Of a stretch of 64,000 nt of DNA, positions 8,339-19,037 are shown piece by piece (the stretch's first letter is position 1; the number at the start of each line of letters is the position of its first letter). The stretch covers positions 310,001 to 374,000 of the forward strand of contig NZ_JAGJBY010000001.1 in the NCBI RefSeq assembly GCF_020010905.1, read 5' to 3'. This stretch comes from Streptomyces acidiscabies (GTDB lineage Bacteria; Actinomycetota; Actinomycetes; Streptomycetales; Streptomycetaceae). Under the pieces are notes generated by a model. It was not told where the DNA came from and searched no databases. It saw only the letters and a program-made list of their open reading frames with translations. Position numbers and translations under genes: made by a program.

Positions 8339-9804
8339 GCAAGGTCGCCCACTGGTTCCGGACGCTGCCGATCCGGGCCAGGCTGTCGATGCTGGTCGCG
8401 GCGGCGGTGGCGTTCGCGGTGGCGGCGGTTTCGGTGACGTGCTGGTTCCTTGTGCAGGGGAAACTGTACGACCAGGTCGACAACGACCTCTCCCGGTCGG
8501 CCCGCATCAGCGGACCGCAGAAGGGTGCCATCGAGAACGCGCTGAGCAGCTGCTCCCAGACCGCGCAGACCTACCCCGGCATCCGGGGCACCTTCTCCCA
8601 GGCGATCACCGCCGACGGCACCTCGTGCGTCATCATCGGCTCCCAGGGGCTGATCAAGGTGACCTCGGCCGACATGAACGTCATCAAGAACCTCGCCGAC
8701 GGCAACGGCACCTACCGCAACGGCACCGCCAGCGACGGCACCGAGGTCCGCATCCTCACCATCCACCTGACGGTGACGAACGCCTACACCCAGGAGTCGT
8801 CCCCCGCTGCCTTCCTCGTCGCGCTCCCCCTCGACAACACCAAGTCCACCCTCAACGAACTCGCGTTGATCCTGCTCCTCGTCTCCGGCCTGGGAGTCCT
8901 CGGCGCCGGTGCCGCCGGCCTCTTCGTCGCCCGTGCCGGTCTGCGGCCCGTCGACAAGCTCACCGAAGCCGTCGAACACGTAGCCCGTACCGAGGACTTG
9001 AACATCCGCATCCCCGTCGAGGAGGACGCCGAGGACGAAGTCGCCCGGCTGTCACGGTCGTTCAACTCGATGACCGCCTCCCTCGCCAACTCCCGTGAGC
9101 TGCAACAGCAGTTGATCGCCGACGCCGGTCACGAGCTGCGCACCCCCCTCACCTCCCTCCGCACGAACATCGAACTCCTCACCCGCAGCGAGGAGACGGG
9201 CCGCCCCATCCCGGAGGCGGACCGCAAGGCACTGCTCGCGTCCGTGAAGGCACAGATGACCGAACTGGCCTCGCTGATCGGCGACTTGCAGGAACTGTCG
9301 AGATCGGAAGGACAAAGAGGAGAGCGCGTCCAGGTGGTCGCGCTGGAGGACACCGTGGAACACGCCCTGCGCCGAGCCCGCCTGAGGGGCCCGGAGCTGA
9401 CGATCACGGCGACCCTGGAACCCTGGTACACGAGAGCGGAACCGGCGGCGCTGGAGCGCGCGGTGGTCAACATCCTCGACAACGCGGTGAAGTTCAGCCC
9501 CGAGGGCGGGACGGTCGAAGTCGCCCTGACGAACGGCACGTTGACCGTACGGGACCACGGCCCCGGCATCGCGGAGGACGAACTCCCGCACGTCTTCGAC
9601 CGCTTCTGGCGCTCCCCGTCGGCCCGCGCACTCCCGGGCTCAGGACTGGGCCTGTCGATCGTGGCCCGCACGGTCCAGCAGGCGGGCGGCGAGGTCACCC
9701 TGACCCGCGCCCACGGCGGCGGCACGATGGCGAGGCTGACCCTCCCAGGCGCCCCGGTCCCCCCGCCGGAAACCCCGGAAACACCCACGTCAGCGCCCCA
9801 GTAA
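8335..9804 (+). CDS. Membrane sensor histidine kinase
   Basis: This is a 489-residue protein. The first membrane helix is at about 17-42 and the second at about 176-200. The roughly 130-residue extracytoplasmic sensor between them contains two Cys (residues 72 and 98) that could respond to redox or disulfide state. A HAMP domain follows ([20 protein letters not shown]). The HisKA box has phosphoacceptor His266 in [16 protein letters not shown]. The HATPase domain shows the N box (NILDNAVKF), G1 ([11 protein letters not shown]), F box and G2 (GSGLGLSIV). It partners the response regulator whose gene it overlaps. The signal is unknown. Confidence 0.93.
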   Translation: MSKVAHWFRTLPIRARLSMLVAAAVAFAVAAVSVTCWFLVQGKLYDQVDNDLSRSARISGPQKGAIENALSSCSQTAQTYPGIRGTFSQAITADGTSCVIIGSQGLIKVTSADMNVIKNLADGNGTYRNGTASDGTEVRILTIHLTVTNAYTQESSPAAFLVALPLDNTKSTLNELALILLLVSGLGVLGAGAAGLFVARAGLRPVDKLTEAVEHVARTEDLNIRIPVEEDAEDEVARLSRSFNSMTASLANSRELQQQLIADAGHELRTPLTSLRTNIELLTRSEETGRPIPEADRKALLASVKAQMTELASLIGDLQELSRSEGQRGERVQVVALEDTVEHALRRARLRGPELTITATLEPWYTRAEPAALERAVVNILDNAVKFSPEGGTVEVALTNGTLTVRDHGPGIAEDELPHVFDRFWRSPSARALPGSGLGLSIVARTVQQAGGEVTLTRAHGGGTMARLTLPGAPVPPPETPETPTSAPQ

Positions 9805-9844
9805 TACCCCTCCCCCACAAGAGCCACCTCGTACGATTTTCGCC

Positions 9845-10282
9845 ATGACCGAAAAGTGGACCACCCGCCCGGCGACCCCCGCCGACCTCGAACCCCTGCT
9901 CGACATCAGGGCGGAGGCGATGCGCCCGGACCTGGAGCGCCTGGGCCGGTACGACAAGCACCGGGTACGCCAGCGACTGCGGGACGCGTACGACCCGGGT
10001 CACACCCGGATCATCGAGGTGGACGGCGTCACGGTCGGCTGCGTGGCCCTGCGCCGGGCGCCCGAGGGCGACTGGCTGGAGCACTTCTACCTGGCCCCCG
10101 ACCTGCACGGCAGGGGCATCGGCGGCGGCGTCCTGCGCGAGACCCTGGCCCGCACGACGCGCACGGTCCACCTCAACGTCCTCCAGGGCAGCCCCGCCCG
10201 CCGCCTCTACGAACGGCACGGATTCGTCCTGGACCACGAGGACGCCGTGGACGTGTACCTGACGCGCGCGCCGGCGTCGTAA
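9845..10282 (+). CDS. GNAT-family N-acetyltransferase
   Basis: This is a 145-residue single-domain GNAT fold. The acetyl-CoA-binding motif A reads YLAPDLHGRGIGGGVLRE (R/Q-x-x-G-x-G/A pattern), preceded by VGCVALRR and followed by RLYERHGFV of motif B. The substrate cannot be inferred. It is on the same strand as the kinase gene with a 40-base gap, so it may be read through from it. Confidence 0.85.
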   Translation: MTEKWTTRPATPADLEPLLDIRAEAMRPDLERLGRYDKHRVRQRLRDAYDPGHTRIIEVDGVTVGCVALRRAPEGDWLEHFYLAPDLHGRGIGGGVLRETLARTTRTVHLNVLQGSPARRLYERHGFVLDHEDAVDVYLTRAPAS

Positions 10283-10409
10283 GCAGCCGCGGAGGGCTGC
10301 GGAACGCCGTAGGAAAACGGAGAAACGTACGACAGAAAATCCCCGGTACGAGTGGTCCGAGGGCGAGTTGGGGCGCGCGCGGGGGTGTGCGCGGCGATGA
10401 TGGCACGCT

Positions 10410-11402
10410 GTGTCGTCTCGTGTGCGTGTCCTCTTCCTCCCTCTGCTGGCCCTGCTGCTGTTCGCGGGCCAGTCCTGCGTGCCGCCGCCGTACGACGCGG
10501 ACGCGCGCCCGGCGCTGTCGGGTCCGCCGTCCCCGCGCTCGGTGAAGTTCGGCGCGTACGTCGGCTACGGCAGCGACGGCATCGCCCGCATCGCCGGACT
10601 CGGCACGTGGCTGGGCCGCTCGACCCCGACCGTCGGCCACGCCTATCTGCCGGGCGACCGCTGGAGCAACATCGAAGGCGCGCCCGGGTACTTGGCGCAC
10701 TGGGCGACGTGGCGGGCGGCCCGTGAGGACCGCCTGTTCGTCCTCAACGTGCCGCTCCTGGAACGCAACGAGGCCCACCTCCCCGACGCGACGGTCCGCG
10801 CCGAACTCCGCAGCGGGGCACAGGGGTTGTACGACGCGCACTTCCACGCGCTGGCCCGCCGGCTGGTCTCCCTCGGCCTGCGCGACACGGTGCTCGTGCT
10901 CGGCTGGGAGATGAACGGCACTACGTACACGCACCGTTGCGGCCCGGACCCGGCGTCGTGGAAGAAGTACTGGGTGCGGATCGTGGACGCGATGCGGTCG
11001 GTGCCCGGGCAGCGGTTCCGGTTCGAGTTCACACCCAACAGGGGCCGGGACGCGATCCCTTGGACCCGCTGCTACCCCGGCGACCGACACGTGGACGTCA
11101 TCGGCATGGACGCCTACGACTCGCCGCGCGGCATGTCGTTCACGGCTCAGCTCGACGAGCCGTACGGGCTCAGGGAACACGTCCGCTTCGCCCGCGCGCA
11201 CCGCAAGCCGATCGCGTTCCCGGAGTGGGGGCTGTACGAGAACGGCGACAACTCGGCTTACGTACGGGGCATGTTGACGTGGATGGCCCGGCAGAAGCCG
11301 CTGTACCAGACGATCAGCGACTACTGTCCGCACGGGGTGTGGCGGTGCCGGTCGAACCCCAAGTCGTCGGCTGCGTACCGGGCGCTGATGGGCAAGAAGT
11401 GA
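10410..11402 (+). CDS. Secreted glycoside hydrolase family 26-like enzyme (beta-mannanase type)
   Basis: This is a 330-residue protein from GTG 10410. The N-terminal hydrophobic segment (VLFLPLLALLLFAG) followed by a Cys gives a signal peptide; the lipobox (GQSC) is not canonical. The GH26 fold is supported by the acid/base Glu167 in LGWEMNG and the nucleophile Glu272 in IAFPEWGLY, about 105 residues apart, with GMDAYDS between them. GH26 enzymes cleave beta-1,4-mannan or related glycans; other specificities exist, so the substrate is open. It fits the several plant-polymer-related genes of this window. Confidence 0.78.
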   Translation: MSSRVRVLFLPLLALLLFAGQSCVPPPYDADARPALSGPPSPRSVKFGAYVGYGSDGIARIAGLGTWLGRSTPTVGHAYLPGDRWSNIEGAPGYLAHWATWRAAREDRLFVLNVPLLERNEAHLPDATVRAELRSGAQGLYDAHFHALARRLVSLGLRDTVLVLGWEMNGTTYTHRCGPDPASWKKYWVRIVDAMRSVPGQRFRFEFTPNRGRDAIPWTRCYPGDRHVDVIGMDAYDSPRGMSFTAQLDEPYGLREHVRFARAHRKPIAFPEWGLYENGDNSAYVRGMLTWMARQKPLYQTISDYCPHGVWRCRSNPKSSAAYRALMGKK

Positions 11403-11424
11403 TGGTTCGTCATATCGCCCGACG

Positions 11425-12057
11425 TCAGCTCGCGTTGGCGCGCCGCCGCCGTACCGCCACGAAGGACAGCGCCGCGATGCCCGCCACCGCCGCGCCGCCG
11501 AGGGCGAGTTGTGTCGTGCCGATGCCGCCGGTCTTCTTCCCGGCGGTGGTGCCCTCGGGGCCGGCCGCGCCGCCGGGGAGGGTGTCGAGGTCGCTGGCGC
11601 AGACCGTGGGGGCCTTCGCGCCGTCGAGGAAGGCGCAGGCGGTGCTGGCCGCGCGCAGGGCCTTCTGGTCCGTCCTGCCGAGTTCGATGCGGGAGGTGAA
11701 CTCGGCCTTCGTCCCGGCCTTGACGTCGGCGGTCCAGGTGATGACGCCGCTCCTGCCTACCTGGCCGCCCTCGGAGGCCTCGGGTCGGCCCGCGGTCTCG
11801 GGGGCGCGCTGCTCGATACGGAGGTTGCCGAGGGCCTCGCCGCCCTGGTTGTGGACGATGATCCGGTAGGCGAGCTTGTCGCCGCTGGCCGCCTTGTCCA
11901 CGCCGTCCGAGATCTCGATGGACATCGGGGGCGCCGCCTTCTTCCCGCCCTCCTTGTCGGGGCCGTCGGCGACCGCCGCGGTGACCGGCTGGAGCAGGGC
12001 GAGGCAGACGGCGGCCGGGACGAGGGCGATCCGGGACAGGCGCAGACCAGAGGTCAC
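11425..12057 (-). CDS. Cell-surface protein with a DUF11/CARDB-like domain and C-terminal anchor
   Basis: This is a 210-residue protein from GTG 12057, chosen because AAGGA stands about 10 bases upstream; an in-frame upstream ATG at 12084 lacks a site. The N-terminus is a signal peptide (RIALVPAAVCLALLQPVTAAVA). The middle has a beta-sandwich pattern typical of DUF11-like repeats (GDKLAYRIIVHNQGGEALGN). The C-terminus is one membrane helix followed by Arg-rich residues (VAVRRRRANAS). No LPXTG or LAXTG motif precedes it, so anchoring is by the helix. Function is unknown. Confidence 0.7.
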   Translation of the reverse strand: MTSGLRLSRIALVPAAVCLALLQPVTAAVADGPDKEGGKKAAPPMSIEISDGVDKAASGDKLAYRIIVHNQGGEALGNLRIEQRAPETAGRPEASEGGQVGRSGVITWTADVKAGTKAEFTSRIELGRTDQKALRAASTACAFLDGAKAPTVCASDLDTLPGGAAGPEGTTAGKKTGGIGTTQLALGGAAVAGIAALSFVAVRRRRANAS

Positions 12058-12238
12058 GGTGGGGGGTCCTTTCCGTACGGGCACGGGGTCATGCCAGCAC
12101 GGGCCGTACGTCGGCCGGGCCCGACATTCCGATGATCACGCCCGCTTGGGTCACGGGTATGACGCCATCCGGGGGAACGGCCGGGCAACCCGTCTGTCGT
12201 ACCTCTCAGGGACTCCATCCGGCCTAGATGATCCGACA

Positions 12239-13003
12239 ATGCTACGAAAACAGCGCACGCGCACCCACCGCCTCGGCGCCGCGATCGGAGCGGTCCTGCT
12301 GGTCGCCCTCACCGCCGCGCCTGCCGGAGCCGGCGAGCCCTTCCGCGACCGCGCCGCACGCCTCGTCCAGGAGCACGAACGGGCGCGCGCCCAGGTCGGC
12401 TCGCTGCGCCGGGCGGACGCGGCGCCGAAGCGGATCCGGGCCGCCGAGCGCCGTCGTACGACGCTCCGCAACCGGTTGTGGGACATGCTGCGGGCGCACG
12501 AGCGCGCCCTCGGCGACCCGGTCGCGGTCAACCCCTCGGGGAAGGGCGCGAGTTGCCCCCGGGGCCGGGCGACGGCCGCACCGCGCGCGGTCTCCCGGTG
12601 GACGGCGCCGGCCCGTGGCTACTGGCTCTCCGCCGGGTACGCCGCGCAGGGCAGCCGCTGGCAGCACCGGCACACCGGGCAGGACTTCGCGGTGGGCACC
12701 GGTACGCCCGTGTACGCGGTCGGCGCGGGCGAGGTCCGCGTCACCACCTGCGGCGACGGCTTCGGCAACCAGATCCTGGTCCGCCACCGGGACGGCTACT
12801 TCACGCAGTACGCCCACCTCTCGCGCATCGACGTCCGCAAGGGGCAGCGGGTGGCCGCCGGGCAGCGCATCGGGCTGTCGGGGGCGTCCGGCAACGTGAC
12901 CGGACCGCATCTGCACTTCGAGGTGCGGATCACCCCGTACCTGGGGTCGGCGGTGCCGCCGCTGCCGTGGCTGAAGCGGAAGTCGGTACGGGTAGTGCGG
13001 TAG
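12239..13003 (+). CDS. Secreted M23-family (LytM-type) metallopeptidase
   Basis: This is a 254-residue protein with a signal peptide (residues 12-32, ending APAGAG), a basic helical region (about 35-95) and a C-terminal M23 domain. Zinc ligands are visible as His and Asp in HTGQDF and the HLHFEV motif, with ITP close behind. M23 enzymes cut peptidoglycan cross-links or Gly-rich peptides outside the cell. It is divergent from the surface-protein gene and followed by a strong hairpin. Confidence 0.88.
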   Translation: MLRKQRTRTHRLGAAIGAVLLVALTAAPAGAGEPFRDRAARLVQEHERARAQVGSLRRADAAPKRIRAAERRRTTLRNRLWDMLRAHERALGDPVAVNPSGKGASCPRGRATAAPRAVSRWTAPARGYWLSAGYAAQGSRWQHRHTGQDFAVGTGTPVYAVGAGEVRVTTCGDGFGNQILVRHRDGYFTQYAHLSRIDVRKGQRVAAGQRIGLSGASGNVTGPHLHFEVRITPYLGSAVPPLPWLKRKSVRVVR

Positions 13004-13015
13004 CTCTCCGGAGGG

Positions 13016-13044
13016 ACGCCCCGCGCGAGGACGGCGCGGGGCGT
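13016..13044 (+). terminator. Intrinsic terminator hairpin after the M23 peptidase gene
   Basis: The perfect 11-bp arms ACGCCCCGCGC (13016-13026) and GCGCGGGGCGT (13034-13044) enclose a 7-base loop. It lies between two converging genes and could serve both. Confidence 0.7.
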
Positions 13045-13083
13045 ACTCCCCGGGGTCTACCCGGGTACCTCTCCGGTAGGGGG

Positions 13084-13824
13084 TCAGCCCGGGTGGATCA
13101 CCGCGTCCCGGGCCACCGCTCGCATCTGGGTCTTCTTCGTCGGCGTCAGCAGCGTGCTCGTACCGCTGGTCGTCGTGTCGACGCAGACGCCGCCGAACTG
13201 GGCGGAGTACAGGTAGTACGCCTTGGAGAAGTTCGTGAACGGCTTCCCGTCGACGAGGACGTTGTCGTAGCGGACGCCGTTGGTGACGGCCGCGCCCCAG
13301 TCGTGAATCTCGGTGACGACCTCGACCTGCGTGCCGGTGGGCGGGCCGGTGACGTGGACCGTCTGCCACCAGTCGCGGGTGACGTTCTTGATGGTCATCT
13401 CATAGTCCTGCGAGTTCTTGACCGTCTTGATGCTCGCCTGGACGACGTCGCCGGGGCCGACCGCGCGCTTGGCGTAGACGTAGCTCGCCGGGAACTGCTC
13501 CCACCAGGCGTAGTACGACGCCTTTCCGGCGGTGCACTCCACGCTGGTGCCGATCTGGTTGAGCGGGTCCTTCCAGCTGTCGCCGCTGCCGAAGCCGACC
13601 CACTCGTCGGTGAGGCCGTTGGGGTTGCCGGTCGCGGTCGTGCAGTCGGCGGTCGGGACCTTCCACTGCGCGCTGACGCTGGTGTGGGCGCCGTCCAGCT
13701 GGAAGCCGGTCCAGTTGCCCTGGGGCGCGGTGCAGGCGGCGGCCTCGGCGAAGGCGGGGCCCGTCATCATCAGGGCCGAGCAGGAGAGCGACCCGAGGAC
13801 GGCGAGCCGTCGTTTTGTACGCAT
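13084..13824 (-). CDS. G1-family (eqolisin-like) secreted glutamic peptidase
   Basis: This is a 246-residue protein with a signal peptide (MRTKRRLAVLGSLSCSALMM, cleaved after AFA). The mature part has the G1 pattern: a WTGFQLDG start strand, DEWVGFGSG, the glutamine-bearing QIGTSVEC, YAWWEQFP, and a later strand VEVVTEIHDWG that may supply the catalytic Glu. Eqolisins are acid proteases best known in fungi, with bacterial members. Bacterial enzymes are less well characterised, so activity is inferred. It is convergent with the M23 gene. Confidence 0.8.
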   Translation of the reverse strand: MRTKRRLAVLGSLSCSALMMTGPAFAEAAACTAPQGNWTGFQLDGAHTSVSAQWKVPTADCTTATGNPNGLTDEWVGFGSGDSWKDPLNQIGTSVECTAGKASYYAWWEQFPASYVYAKRAVGPGDVVQASIKTVKNSQDYEMTIKNVTRDWWQTVHVTGPPTGTQVEVVTEIHDWGAAVTNGVRYDNVLVDGKPFTNFSKAYYLYSAQFGGVCVDTTTSGTSTLLTPTKKTQMRAVARDAVIHPG

Positions 13825-14039
13825 ACGGCGATGTTCGAGTCCGCTCCCCCGCGCACCCGCTCCGCCACTCCGGAGGCTGAGCCGCACGGGTGCGCGATTT
13901 CCCCCGGCCTGACGGGTGAATACGACGATCACTCACGGGTGATTCCGGGGAGCCGTGCGCGCAGGGCGCCCGCAGGACCGGTCACACCTCCGGGGGAGGG
14001 AGCGGGACAGCGGCCGGGGGACAACCAGGAAGGCAGTGC

Positions 14040-16199
14040 ATGACCATCCGTCAGATCCGACTCAGACCCGGTACCTCCGGGGTACGGGCCCGCCGCTGGG
14101 CGGCCTGCGCGGCTCTGGGCGCCGTGGCCCTCGGCGGGGCGGGCCTCACGCCGGCCTCCGCCCAAGGGCGTACCTCTCAGGTCTCCTCCGTCTTCGGAGC
14201 TACGGCGGCTGGGGCGGCCTCCGACCCGGCGGACGTCTTCACCCCCGAGACCCGTAGTACCTCCGGTGAGCCCCGTACCCGTCGTACCCCCGACGCCACC
14301 TCCACCCCCGGCACCGCCGTGCGCCAGCGCACCGGCACCGTCCGCGACAGCGGCCTCGCGCCGATCTGCGAGCCGCCGCAGCCGGGCCGCGAGGTCCGCT
14401 TCCCGCTCTTCGACGACGTCCTCGTGAAGGCCGTGGAGACCGGCCGCGAGACGATCGACGGGAACCTCGTCTGGCACGGCGAGGTCCCCGGCACAACCGA
14501 CCAGACGGTCCTCGTCACCCTGGCCGGCGGCTGCGACGCCAAGCCGGGCAACGAGTACCTGGGCGCCCAATTCGCCCTGGGCGGCGCCCTGTTCGACATC
14601 AGCACGACCGGCCCCGGGAAGGTGCTGATCTCCGAGACGACGCCCCTGGTCGACGAACACGAGACCCACGCCGTCCCGCCCCGCGTCGCAAACCCCGCGC
14701 CAGGGCCGGGAGTTCGGGCCCGCAAGGCGCCCAAGGCGAACTGCAAGGGCGGCGCGGGCATCGCGACCGTGGACACGCTGGTCGCCTACACCCCGAAGGC
14801 CAAGGCCGAGGCGGGCGGCGAGGCCCAGATCCGCGCGCAGGTCGTGAAGGGGGTCTCGCTGGCCAACGAGGCGTTCGCGGCGAGCGGCATCAAGGTCCGG
14901 CTGCGGCTGGTGTTCACGACGCCGGTCGACGTGACGGCGGCGTACGACACGGTCTCCAGCGCCTCGCTGGCCGCGTTCGCGAAGAAGGTCGACGGGGTCG
15001 CCGACACGCTGCCCGCGCTGCGCGACAAGTACGGTGCGGACCAGGTCAGCGTCATCGCCGGGGGCAAGGCGGCGGGCGGCATCGGGTACATCCCCGCGCC
15101 GCCGGGGCCGTCTTGGTCGGAGTGGACGTACACGGTCGTCGCGCAGTCCGCGATCGCGAGTTACTCCTTCGGCCACGAGATCGGCCACAACCTCGGCTCC
15201 AACCACGACTGGACGACCGACCCGACCCAGCCGGACAACGGGGCGAGCGGCTACTTCCCCTCGAAGGGCGAGTTCTCGACGCTGATGGCGTACGAATCGA
15301 GCTGCCGCACGGCGACGAAGGGCACCTGCGGGCGGGTCAACCGGTTCTCCAACGCCCGCCAGAACTACCGGGGGTTGGCGCTCGGCAAGCCGTTGACGCA
15401 GACCGACTCGGCGGACTCGGCGGCCGTCCTCGGCACCAGCGGCAAGGCGGTCGCGGCGTACCGCAAGGCCGTCACGGACGACTCGCTGTGCGGCGTCACG
15501 ACGTCCGTCTCCCCCGCCGCCTCCGGCACGGTCACCCCCGAGACACCGGGCCCGTACGCGCACAACGCGACCATCTACTTCACCGCGACCCCCGCCAAGG
15601 GGTACGTGTTCGACCACTGGATGCTCGACGGCAAGCAACAGACGTCCAAGGCAACCCGGTTCGCGATCACGACCGCCAACGACCGTACGCTGCAAGCCGT
15701 GTTCAAGAAGGGCGCGACGCCCACCGCGAAGGTGACGACGAAGTCGTCCGGCAGCGGGACGGTCAAGGCGAAGACGACGAAGAAGTCCCTCGCCGCCGAA
15801 GACCCCATCGTGGGCACCGAGTTGCTGTACGAGGCGGTCCCGGCGGCCGGCTGGAGCTTCGCCGGGTGGAAGCTGAGCAGCGGCTCGTACGCGGGTGACA
15901 TGTCGCGCGTCGGCGTCCAGGTCGGCGAGACGGACCAGGGACTGGAGGCGGTCTTCGCCCGGCAGACGTACGTCCTGGAACTCTGCCCGCACGGCCACGG
16001 CACGCTCACGGCGTCCCGCACCGGCGGGTACGCCGCCGGAGACACCGCGATCGTGACGGCGAAGCCCGCCAAGGGCCATGTCCTCGCAGGGTGGTTGCTC
16101 GACGGGAAGCCGTACGCGGGCAGCCCCGGCGGCGAGGCGATCGTCAGCTTCACGGACGGCCGCAACCACACCCTGACGGCCAAGTTCCGCAAGAAGTAG
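14040..16199 (+). CDS. Secreted zinc metalloprotease (reprolysin/M12-type) with C-terminal beta repeats
   Basis: This is a 719-residue protein. A signal peptide ends at about residue 40 (TPASAQG). A propeptide-like region (about 45-240) follows. The catalytic domain carries the extended zinc motif HEIGHNLGSNH (His379, Glu380, His383, His389) and a downstream Met-turn candidate (STLMAYES). The C-terminal third contains three related beta-repeat modules with Trp-Gly cores (FDHWMLDGK, FAGWKLSSG, LAGWLLDGK), similar to InlB B-type or bacterial Ig-like repeats used for binding surfaces. It is followed by two terminators. Confidence 0.88.
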   Translation: MTIRQIRLRPGTSGVRARRWAACAALGAVALGGAGLTPASAQGRTSQVSSVFGATAAGAASDPADVFTPETRSTSGEPRTRRTPDATSTPGTAVRQRTGTVRDSGLAPICEPPQPGREVRFPLFDDVLVKAVETGRETIDGNLVWHGEVPGTTDQTVLVTLAGGCDAKPGNEYLGAQFALGGALFDISTTGPGKVLISETTPLVDEHETHAVPPRVANPAPGPGVRARKAPKANCKGGAGIATVDTLVAYTPKAKAEAGGEAQIRAQVVKGVSLANEAFAASGIKVRLRLVFTTPVDVTAAYDTVSSASLAAFAKKVDGVADTLPALRDKYGADQVSVIAGGKAAGGIGYIPAPPGPSWSEWTYTVVAQSAIASYSFGHEIGHNLGSNHDWTTDPTQPDNGASGYFPSKGEFSTLMAYESSCRTATKGTCGRVNRFSNARQNYRGLALGKPLTQTDSADSAAVLGTSGKAVAAYRKAVTDDSLCGVTTSVSPAASGTVTPETPGPYAHNATIYFTATPAKGYVFDHWMLDGKQQTSKATRFAITTANDRTLQAVFKKGATPTAKVTTKSSGSGTVKAKTTKKSLAAEDPIVGTELLYEAVPAAGWSFAGWKLSSGSYAGDMSRVGVQVGETDQGLEAVFARQTYVLELCPHGHGTLTASRTGGYAAGDTAIVTAKPAKGHVLAGWLLDGKPYAGSPGGEAIVSFTDGRNHTLTAKFRKK

Positions 16200-16528
16200 C
16201 CGAGTTGCCCCGGCGCCGCCGAGCGGGAGGCCGGTGTGCTCCCGCCGGGCGGCGCCGGGGTGGGGCTGCCCCGCCGACCAGGGGCAGCCCCGCTTGTCGC
16301 CGCCGAGGGGAGGTGGGTGCCGGGGGCCATGCCATGACAGTGGCCGTGGGGGTCCAGCCTGTCGGCCCCGGCACCTCCCGTTCCCCTGGGCGGCACGACC
16401 AGGCTCCCGTACCGGAGGGGGCGGGCGCAGTCCGGCGCGGGAAGATCCGTACACCTAGCCGCCGGTCCGGGCGGATTGCCGTATGCGTACGTACCCCTAC
16501 CGGGCGGGCGGCGTCATACCCGTAGTCC
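16200..16528. terminator. Convergent intergenic region with two tandem hairpin terminators
   Basis: The first stem pairs 16208-16220 (CCCCGGCGCCGCC) with 16248-16260 and has an inner GAGCGGGAG/CTCCCGC stem. The second pairs GGGGCTGCCCC (16262-16272) with GGGGCAGCCCC (16281-16291). They separate the metalloprotease gene from the converging regulator gene. The remainder to 16528 has no gene I can support; its end holds a CATACCCGTAG copy of the dispersed repeat next to the regulator stop. Confidence 0.75.
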
Positions 16529-18835
16529 TCAGGGTCCGACGGTCGTCGGGATCTCCGTCCTGGACGTGATGCCGAGTTTCGCCAGGATGTGCTCGACGTG
16601 CGCGTCGACGGTCCGTTTGGAGATGACGAGGCGTTCGGCGATCTCCCGGTTGGACAGCCCTTGGGCGACCAGGGCGGCGACCTCGCGCTCCCGGCGGGTG
16701 AGGGCGTCCAGGGAGCGGTGGCCGTCGGGGGTATGACGGGTAGGGGGGGTACGACGGTCGGCGGGGACATCGGCGGGGACGGGTACGTCGGCGTCGGCGC
16801 GGACCGCCTCCAGCACCTCGCGCCCCGACATCCGCGCCCCGATCTCCCGCCAGCGCTCGAACGCCTCGCTCCCGAGGGCGGCCCGCACCGACTTCTGGAC
16901 GGCCTCCTGCTCCTCCAGCAGGCGCGGCAGGAGCGTGACGGGGTCGCCGCCGAGACGCCGGGCGTGTTCGGCGTACCCCATCAACCAGCAGGCGCGGACG
17001 TGGCGTTGGTGCTGCTCGGCGTGCCAGGACAGGCCGAGGCAACTGAGCGCGGCGACCAGGATCTCCCCTATCTCGGCGGCGGCGTCCAGGCCGAGCCGGA
17101 AGCACTCGACGGCCTCGGCGTGCTCCCCGGCGAGGTGGAGGATGAGCCCCTTCGTCGCGACGGTCGAGGCGTACAGCTGCCGTTCCCCGCGCCCGTCGAG
17201 GTATGTCATACCTGTCTCGCACAGCTCCAGCGCGCCCTTGGTGTCCCCGAACACGGCCCGCAGCAGGGCGGCTTCGTAGTGGATGACGCCGATCGCGAGG
17301 CCGTCCCCGGAGTCGAGGATGCGCCGCCGGGCGACCTCGACCTCGGCGAGCCCCTGATCGACGGCGCCGCCGAACGCGGTCATGGCTCCCAGGTATCCCT
17401 CGGCCGAGAGGACCACCCGCTCCTCGCCGCACCTGCGGGCCACGTCGTACGCCTGGGGGAAGCGGTCGAGGGAGGTCTCCAGGTCGCCCGCCCACACCCC
17501 GAAGATGCCGGTCATCAGCAGGCCCCAGGCCCGCTCGGGGCAGTCCTGCGGGGTGAGTCCGAGGCCCTTGTCGATCCAGTGGTGGCCCTCGGAGAGGGTG
17601 CCGGCGGCCCGCCAGTACGGCCCGAGCCGCGCCGCCAGCCACAGCGCCTCCACGCCCCGGCCCTCCGCCGCGCAGCCGTACTCCAGGGCGGCCCGGACGT
17701 CGGCGATGTTCTCGCGGACGGCACGGTGCAGGGCGACCTGCGCGGGGCTGAGGAACTCGTCCCAGAACCGGCCCACGAGACGTTCGTAATGCGCGAAGTG
17801 CCGTTGTTCCACGGCCTGTTGGTCGGCGGCGGTGAGGCGTCCGGCACCGTACTCGCGGATCGTGTCGAGGAGGCGGTAGCGTCCGCCGTCCTCGCCGATG
17901 CGCTGCACGACGGACTTGTCCACGAGGCCGATCAGGGCCTCCACGACCTCGCCTGGCGGCAACTCACCGTCGCCGCAAACCTGTTCGGCCGACGTCAGCT
18001 CGAACGACCCGGCGAACACGGAGAGTCGGGCCCACAGCAGGCGCTCGTGCGGGGTGCACAGGTCGTACGACCAGTCGATGGCCGTACGGAGCGTCTGGTG
18101 GCGCGTCAGGGACGTACGGCGGCCTCCGGTCAGCACCTCGAAGCGCTGGTCGAGCCGTGCGACCAGCTCCGCGAGGGGGACCGCGCGCAGGCGTACGGCG
18201 GCGAGTTCGAGGGCGAGCGGCATGCCGTCGAGGCGGTCGACGAGGGCGAGGGTGCGCTCGCGGTCGCCCTCGTCCAGAAGCACGCCGCCGTTCACCGCCG
18301 CCGCGCGCTGCACGAACAGGTCGACCGCGTCCTGCCTGCTCAGCGGGGTGATGGGGACGCAGTACTCACCGGGTACGTCCAAAGGCTGACGGCTGGTCGC
18401 GAGCACGCTGAGGCTCGGGGCCTCGCGCAGGAGGATGTCGCAGAGCATCGCGCAGGCGTCGACGAGGTGTTCGCAGGTGTCGAGGACGAGCAGGATGCGG
18501 CGGTCGCGGAGGTGTTCGACGACCGCGTCCAGCGGGCTCATGCCGGGCTGCTCCGGCAGTTCGAGGACGCCGGCCAGGGTGGCGGGCACCAACTCCGGGT
18601 CGCGCAGGGCCGACAGCTCGACGAGGCGGACGCCGTCGGCGAACCGGGCCGCCGAGACGCCGGCCGCGCGCAGCGCCGTACGGCTCTTGCCGACGCCGCC
18701 GGGGCCGACCAGCGTCACCAGCCTGGCGCGGCCCAACGCGTCGCGCAGCAGCGCGAGTTCTTCCGACCTGCCCACGAAGCTCGTGAGTTCGACCGGCAGT
18801 TGACCGCCCCGCCGCTGTCCGAAGCCGAATCCCAT
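16529..18835 (-). CDS. Large AfsR/NB-ARC-type ATPase regulator with C-terminal LuxR helix-turn-helix
   Basis: This is a 768-residue protein. The NTPase module begins at about residue 12 ([16 protein letters not shown]), with the P-loop GPGGVGKS at 44-51, Walker [14 protein letters not shown] and a [10 protein letters not shown] motif. A long helical region with TPR-like pairs follows (about 330-660). The LuxR-type HTH is at about 700-765 ([25 protein letters not shown], then [18 protein letters not shown]). Such proteins are STAND-class signal-integrating activators, cytoplasmic and ATP-dependent. The ligand and target genes are unknown. A Pro/Arg-rich linker before the HTH is poorly conserved sequence. 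Confidence 0.9.
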   Translation of the reverse strand: MGFGFGQRRGGQLPVELTSFVGRSEELALLRDALGRARLVTLVGPGGVGKSRTALRAAGVSAARFADGVRLVELSALRDPELVPATLAGVLELPEQPGMSPLDAVVEHLRDRRILLVLDTCEHLVDACAMLCDILLREAPSLSVLATSRQPLDVPGEYCVPITPLSRQDAVDLFVQRAAAVNGGVLLDEGDRERTLALVDRLDGMPLALELAAVRLRAVPLAELVARLDQRFEVLTGGRRTSLTRHQTLRTAIDWSYDLCTPHERLLWARLSVFAGSFELTSAEQVCGDGELPPGEVVEALIGLVDKSVVQRIGEDGGRYRLLDTIREYGAGRLTAADQQAVEQRHFAHYERLVGRFWDEFLSPAQVALHRAVRENIADVRAALEYGCAAEGRGVEALWLAARLGPYWRAAGTLSEGHHWIDKGLGLTPQDCPERAWGLLMTGIFGVWAGDLETSLDRFPQAYDVARRCGEERVVLSAEGYLGAMTAFGGAVDQGLAEVEVARRRILDSGDGLAIGVIHYEAALLRAVFGDTKGALELCETGMTYLDGRGERQLYASTVATKGLILHLAGEHAEAVECFRLGLDAAAEIGEILVAALSCLGLSWHAEQHQRHVRACWLMGYAEHARRLGGDPVTLLPRLLEEQEAVQKSVRAALGSEAFERWREIGARMSGREVLEAVRADADVPVPADVPADRRTPPTRHTPDGHRSLDALTRREREVAALVAQGLSNREIAERLVISKRTVDAHVEHILAKLGITSRTEIPTTVGP

Positions 18836-19037
18836 CTGTCCCCCGTGTTCGCGCCGGTCGCCACCCTGTCACCCATCACAGCGTAAGCACACTGCTGCCG
18901 AGCGTGAATGGCGCGAGGAGGCGTAGGTATCACTCGGCCTGGGGACGGGGCTCGAAAACGTGCGCGAGGGGTGAAAGGGGAGGGGAGGGTGGGGTGTTGG
19001 GGGATGACGGGGCGGCCGGGTGCGGGGGCGGTCTCGC

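Noticed and set aside
13929..16454. 841-codon minus-strand open frame
   Set aside because: It is antisense to the M12-type metalloprotease, has Arg/Gly/Asp-rich composition and no domain.
16589..18886. 765-codon plus-strand open frame
   Set aside because: Antisense shadow of the LuxR-type regulator, whose domains are unmistakable.
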